Source: Bradyrhizobium amphicarpaeae
GTDB lineage: Bacteria > Pseudomonadota > Alphaproteobacteria > Rhizobiales > Xanthobacteraceae
Direction of reading: 5' to 3'
DNA length: 64,000 bases
NCBI RefSeq assembly: GCF_002266435.3
Contig: NZ_CP029426.2
Span: 1 to 64,000 of the forward strand
The position numbers and the translations under genes were made by a program. The notes under the pieces were generated by a model. The model made no database searches. It was not told where the DNA came from and worked only from the letters and a program-made list of their open reading frames with translations. This document shows, piece after piece, positions 57,201 to 64,000 of the stretch. Numbering within the stretch: position 1 is the stretch's first letter; each line of letters begins with the position of its first letter.

Positions 57201-57206
57201 ACCTCT

Positions 57207-59363
<2,157 letters not shown>

Positions 59364-59388
59364 GTCTCGCGACATCACCAGAAACACC

Positions 59389-59416
59389 AAGGGCGGCCGA
59401 GAGGCCGCCCTTTTTT
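59389..59416 (+). terminator. Intrinsic terminator after pnp
   Basis: A perfect stem AAGGGCGGCC (59389-59398), loop GAGA, then GGCCGCCCTT (59403-59412), with a run of six Ts from 59411. It lies 25 bases after the pnp stop. The same stem occurs in opposite orientation at 60325-60350. Confidence 0.9.
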
Positions 59417-59570
59417 GTTGCCGTCCGCGGCCGGCCTCATCGGAATGGCAATGCGCGATTCCGCCGCAGCGTCACAATGACTGGGATCGAACCGTCGATG
59501 GCTGCTGCTGCGTACCTGTCCGGACCGCCGCGTGCTCTATCGGCGGATTGCCCCCAGACAGGAGAACCAG

Positions 59571-60302
59571 ATGTCATCCCTATCCCGGCGCCGTCTCATG
59601 CTCGCTGCAACGGGCCTCGCCGCCTCTGTTGCCGCTCCACGCCTCGTGTTCGCACAAGCCGCCACCGCGCCCGCAGGTCCGTTCAAGCTCGATCCGCTGG
59701 CTTATCCGGCAAACGCGCTGGAACCGCACATTGATGCCAGGACGATGGAAATCCATCACGATCGTCATCACCAGGCGTTCATCACCAACCTCAACAATTT
59801 CGCCAAGGACAATCCGCAGATCGCGGAAAAGCCGGTCGGCGACGTGCTCGGCAACCTCGGCGCCGTGCCGGAAGCGATCCGCACCGGCGTCCGCAACAGC
59901 ATGGGCGGCCACGCCAACCACACCATGTTCTGGCAGATCATGGGACCGAACGGCGGGAAGCCGGAAGGCGCCGTGCTCGCTGCGATCGAGAGCGACCTCG
60001 GCGGCATGGAGAAATTCCAGACCGATTTCAACGCGGCCGGCGGACGCGTGTTCGGCTCGGGCTGGGTGTTCGTGACCGTCAGCAAGGATGGCAAGCTCGC
60101 GATCGAGACGCGTCCCAATCAGGACAATCCGATGATGGACGGCAAGCGCGCGCTGCTCGGCAACGATGTCTGGGAGCACGCCTACTACTTGAACTACCAG
60201 AACCGTCGCGCCGATTACCTCAAGGCCTGGTGGAGCACGGTGAACTGGAAGGTCGTGGGCGAGCGCTACGCCGCGGCCAAGGCGGGTACACTCGGGGTGT
60301 GA
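59571..60302 (+). CDS. Tat-exported Mn/Fe superoxide dismutase
   Basis: The enzyme converts superoxide to oxygen and hydrogen peroxide. The product has 243 residues. It begins MSSLSRRRLMLAATGLAAS, a twin-arginine-type signal with a hydrophobic core and a likely cleavage near VFAQAA (about 28-33), so it should be periplasmic. Metal ligands are visible: His in HHDRHHQAF, His in GGHANHTMFW, and Asp and His in DVWEHAYY. The Gly-Gly before HANH and the NQDNPMM segment favour a manganese or cambialistic type. GGAGAACC precedes ATG 59571; an earlier frame opening at 59532 is unlikely. It is convergent with katG. Confidence 0.93.
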   Translation: MSSLSRRRLMLAATGLAASVAAPRLVFAQAATAPAGPFKLDPLAYPANALEPHIDARTMEIHHDRHHQAFITNLNNFAKDNPQIAEKPVGDVLGNLGAVPEAIRTGVRNSMGGHANHTMFWQIMGPNGGKPEGAVLAAIESDLGGMEKFQTDFNAAGGRVFGSGWVFVTVSKDGKLAIETRPNQDNPMMDGKRALLGNDVWEHAYYLNYQNRRADYLKAWWSTVNWKVVGERYAAAKAGTLGV

Positions 60303-60324
60303 CGACAATCCAGAACCACGAAAA

Positions 60325-60350
60325 AAAGGGCGGCCTCTCGGCCGCCCTTT
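60325..60350 (-). terminator. Terminator between sod and katG
   Basis: An 11-base-pair stem: AAAGGGCGGCC (60325-60335), loop TCTC, GGCCGCCCTTT (60340-60350). On the minus strand it is followed by a run of Ts (complement of 60321-60327), so it is a good terminator for katG. On the plus strand it may also stop sod transcripts. Confidence 0.85.
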
Positions 60351-60373
60351 GGCTTGTCACTTGCTGATGGGGA

Positions 60374-62655
<2,282 letters not shown>

Positions 62656-63582
62656 ATGGCCAACGTCACGATGCGCCAGCTCCGGTATTTCGATGCGCTG
62701 GCGCGCCACGGCCATTTCGGCCGAGCGGCGGAGGCGAGTTCGATCTCGCAGCCGGCCCTGTCGATGCAAATCAAGGAACTGGAGGACGCGCTCGGCGGCC
62801 TGCTGCTGGAGCGCAGCGCCCGGCAGGTGGCCCTGACCCGGTTTGGCGAAGAGCTCGCGCCGCGCGTCCGCGACATCCTGCGCTCGGTCGACGAACTCGG
62901 CGATTTCGCTCGCGCCTCGCAGGACCGCTTCGCCGGCCGGCTGCGGATCGGGATGATCCCGACGATCGCGCCCTATCTGCTGCCCAAGATCACCAAAAAT
63001 CTCACCCGCATGCATCCGGAGCTCGACATCCGTGTGCGCGAGACGATGACGCCGCGGCTGATCCAGGAACTTGTGGACGGCCGGCTCGACACCGCCATCG
63101 TGGCGCTGCCGGTGTCCGAACCCTCTCTCACCGAGGTCGCGCTGTTCGACGAGAAATTCCTGCTGGTCCGGCCGGGCTCCGATGAAGGCACACCGGTGCC
63201 GTCGCGCGAGATGATGCGCGAGATGCGGCTGTTGCTGCTTGAAGAAGGACATTGCTTCCGCGATCAGGCGCTGTCGTTCTGCAACATGCAATCGGCGCCG
63301 CCGCGCGAGATGCTGGATGCGAACTCGCTGTCGACGCTGGTCCAGATGGTCAGCGCCGGGATCGGCGTGACCCTGATTCCGGAGATGGCGGTACCGGTGG
63401 AGACGCGGTCGGCCTCGGTTTCGCTGGCGCGCTTTCGCGACCCCGAGCCTTCGCGCACCATCGGCATGGTCTGGCGCAAGACCAGCCCGCTGGCGCGCCA
63501 GCTTCTGCAGATTTCCGAAGTGGTGTGCCTGTCGGCCGGCAAGGTGCGTGCCCGCCCATCCGTGCGCAGCCAGCGGGCTTGA
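62656..63582 (+). CDS. oxyR: Hydrogen peroxide-sensing regulator OxyR
   Basis: OxyR is a LysR-type regulator activated by a disulfide formed on reaction with peroxide. The product has 308 residues: a winged helix-turn-helix (about 1-62, with HFGRAAEASSISQPALSMQI) and an effector domain. The redox pair is Cys200 and Cys209 in GHCFRDQALSFC, the spacing found in E. coli OxyR (199 and 208). The divergent katG neighbour supports the assignment. AGGA lies six bases before ATG 62656. A GNAT gene follows eight bases after the stop and may be cotranscribed. Confidence 0.96.
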   Translation: MANVTMRQLRYFDALARHGHFGRAAEASSISQPALSMQIKELEDALGGLLLERSARQVALTRFGEELAPRVRDILRSVDELGDFARASQDRFAGRLRIGMIPTIAPYLLPKITKNLTRMHPELDIRVRETMTPRLIQELVDGRLDTAIVALPVSEPSLTEVALFDEKFLLVRPGSDEGTPVPSREMMREMRLLLLEEGHCFRDQALSFCNMQSAPPREMLDANSLSTLVQMVSAGIGVTLIPEMAVPVETRSASVSLARFRDPEPSRTIGMVWRKTSPLARQLLQISEVVCLSAGKVRARPSVRSQRA

Positions 63583-63589
63583 GCCGCCG

Positions 63590-64000
63590 ATGTCAGATCC
63601 GATCATCCGCCCCGCCCGTCCCGACGAATATGACGAGGTCGGCCGCGTCTGGATGGAGAGCTGGGTCTCGACCGGCCTTGGCGAGGCGAGCGATTTCCTG
63701 TTGGCGAACCTGCGTGCGCGCGTCCGGCGCGAGATCGAGGACGGCTGGAGCCTGTTCGTCGCCGACGACGACGGCACGATCGCCGCGATGCTGGCGCTGC
63801 ATCTGCCAAGACTCTATCTCGACATGCTGTTCGTCGCACCCGCCTATCAGAGCCAATCGCTCGGGCGGAAATTGCTCGCCTTCACGCGCACGCAGATGCC
63901 CGACGAGATGTATCTGCGTTGCGTGCGCGAGAATGAGAAAGCCTGGCGCTGGTACGAGCGCGAAGGGTTTGTGTTCGAGAAGGAAGAGATCGAGCCGTCC
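63590..64000 (+). CDS. GNAT family N-acetyltransferase (cut by window end)
   Basis: The frame is open from ATG 63590 to the last base (137 codons, no stop), so the C-terminus is missing from the window. It begins MSDPIIRPARPDEYDEVGRVW, a standard GNAT first strand and helix. The acetyl-CoA segment is LFVAPAYQSQSLGRKLLAF (about 82-100), with Gln-x-x-x-x-Gly in place of the common Arg/Gln-x-x-Gly-x-Gly/Ala. LRCVRENEKAWRWYEREGF (about 109-127) is the typical late motif. The substrate cannot be predicted. It is directly downstream of oxyR, but any link with oxidative stress is only positional. Confidence 0.85.
   Translation, partial: MSDPIIRPARPDEYDEVGRVWMESWVSTGLGEASDFLLANLRARVRREIEDGWSLFVADDDGTIAAMLALHLPRLYLDMLFVAPAYQSQSLGRKLLAFTRTQMPDEMYLRCVRENEKAWRWYEREGFVFEKEEIEPS

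Overview
The window is GC-rich chromosomal DNA from an alphaproteobacterium. It most probably comes from Bradyrhizobium or a close relative in the Nitrobacteraceae; this is inferred from protein character, gene order and repeat types, as no database search was run. Base 1 is the start codon of dnaA, so the numbering probably follows a chromosome rotated to dnaA. Almost everything is core housekeeping sequence with high coding density. There is no phage, IS element, CRISPR array, rRNA or tRNA that I can see.

Bases 1-12500 hold the replication block dnaA, dnaN, recF and gyrB, followed by a murA homologue. Two things interrupt it. A small DUF559 endonuclease-like gene framed by inverted REP-like repeats sits between dnaN and recF. 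A tandem pair of related exported proteins of unknown function sits between recF and gyrB.

Bases 12500-36400 are a mixed metabolic region. They hold a MATE exporter with two overlapping partners, a FUSC-type transporter, an MmgE/PrpD protein, two beta-lactamase-fold serine hydrolases, a membrane-anchored AraC regulator, pirin, purC, an SbmA/BacA-like permease, a succinate-semialdehyde-type dehydrogenase, an acyl-CoA synthetase, adenosine kinase, murJ, trpS, a universal stress protein, an Nfu iron-sulfur scaffold and a soluble three-PAS chemoreceptor. Most of the interspersed palindromic repeats lie here.

Bases 36700-47500 are a long co-directional cluster: tsaB, rimI, fur/mur, a HAD phosphatase, miaB, phoH, ybeY, corC and lnt. 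An XRE regulator, an M20 peptidase and trmB follow. The themes are tRNA modification, RNA metabolism, metal homeostasis and lipoprotein maturation.

Bases 48600-59400 are the conserved translation and RNA operon: rimP, nusA, ylxR, infB, rbfA, truB, rpsO and pnp. It has an attenuator-like hairpin in front of rimP and a 76-base stem-loop in the pnp leader. Bases 59500-64000 form an oxidative stress island: a Tat-exported superoxide dismutase, then katG divergent from oxyR. The window ends inside a GNAT acetyltransferase.

The least explained items are the repeat-framed DUF559 cassette and the matching empty repeat pair at 17861-18017, the FY/GW-repeat exported protein pair, the murA homologue with Asp in place of the usual catalytic Cys, and the pnp and rimP leader structures.
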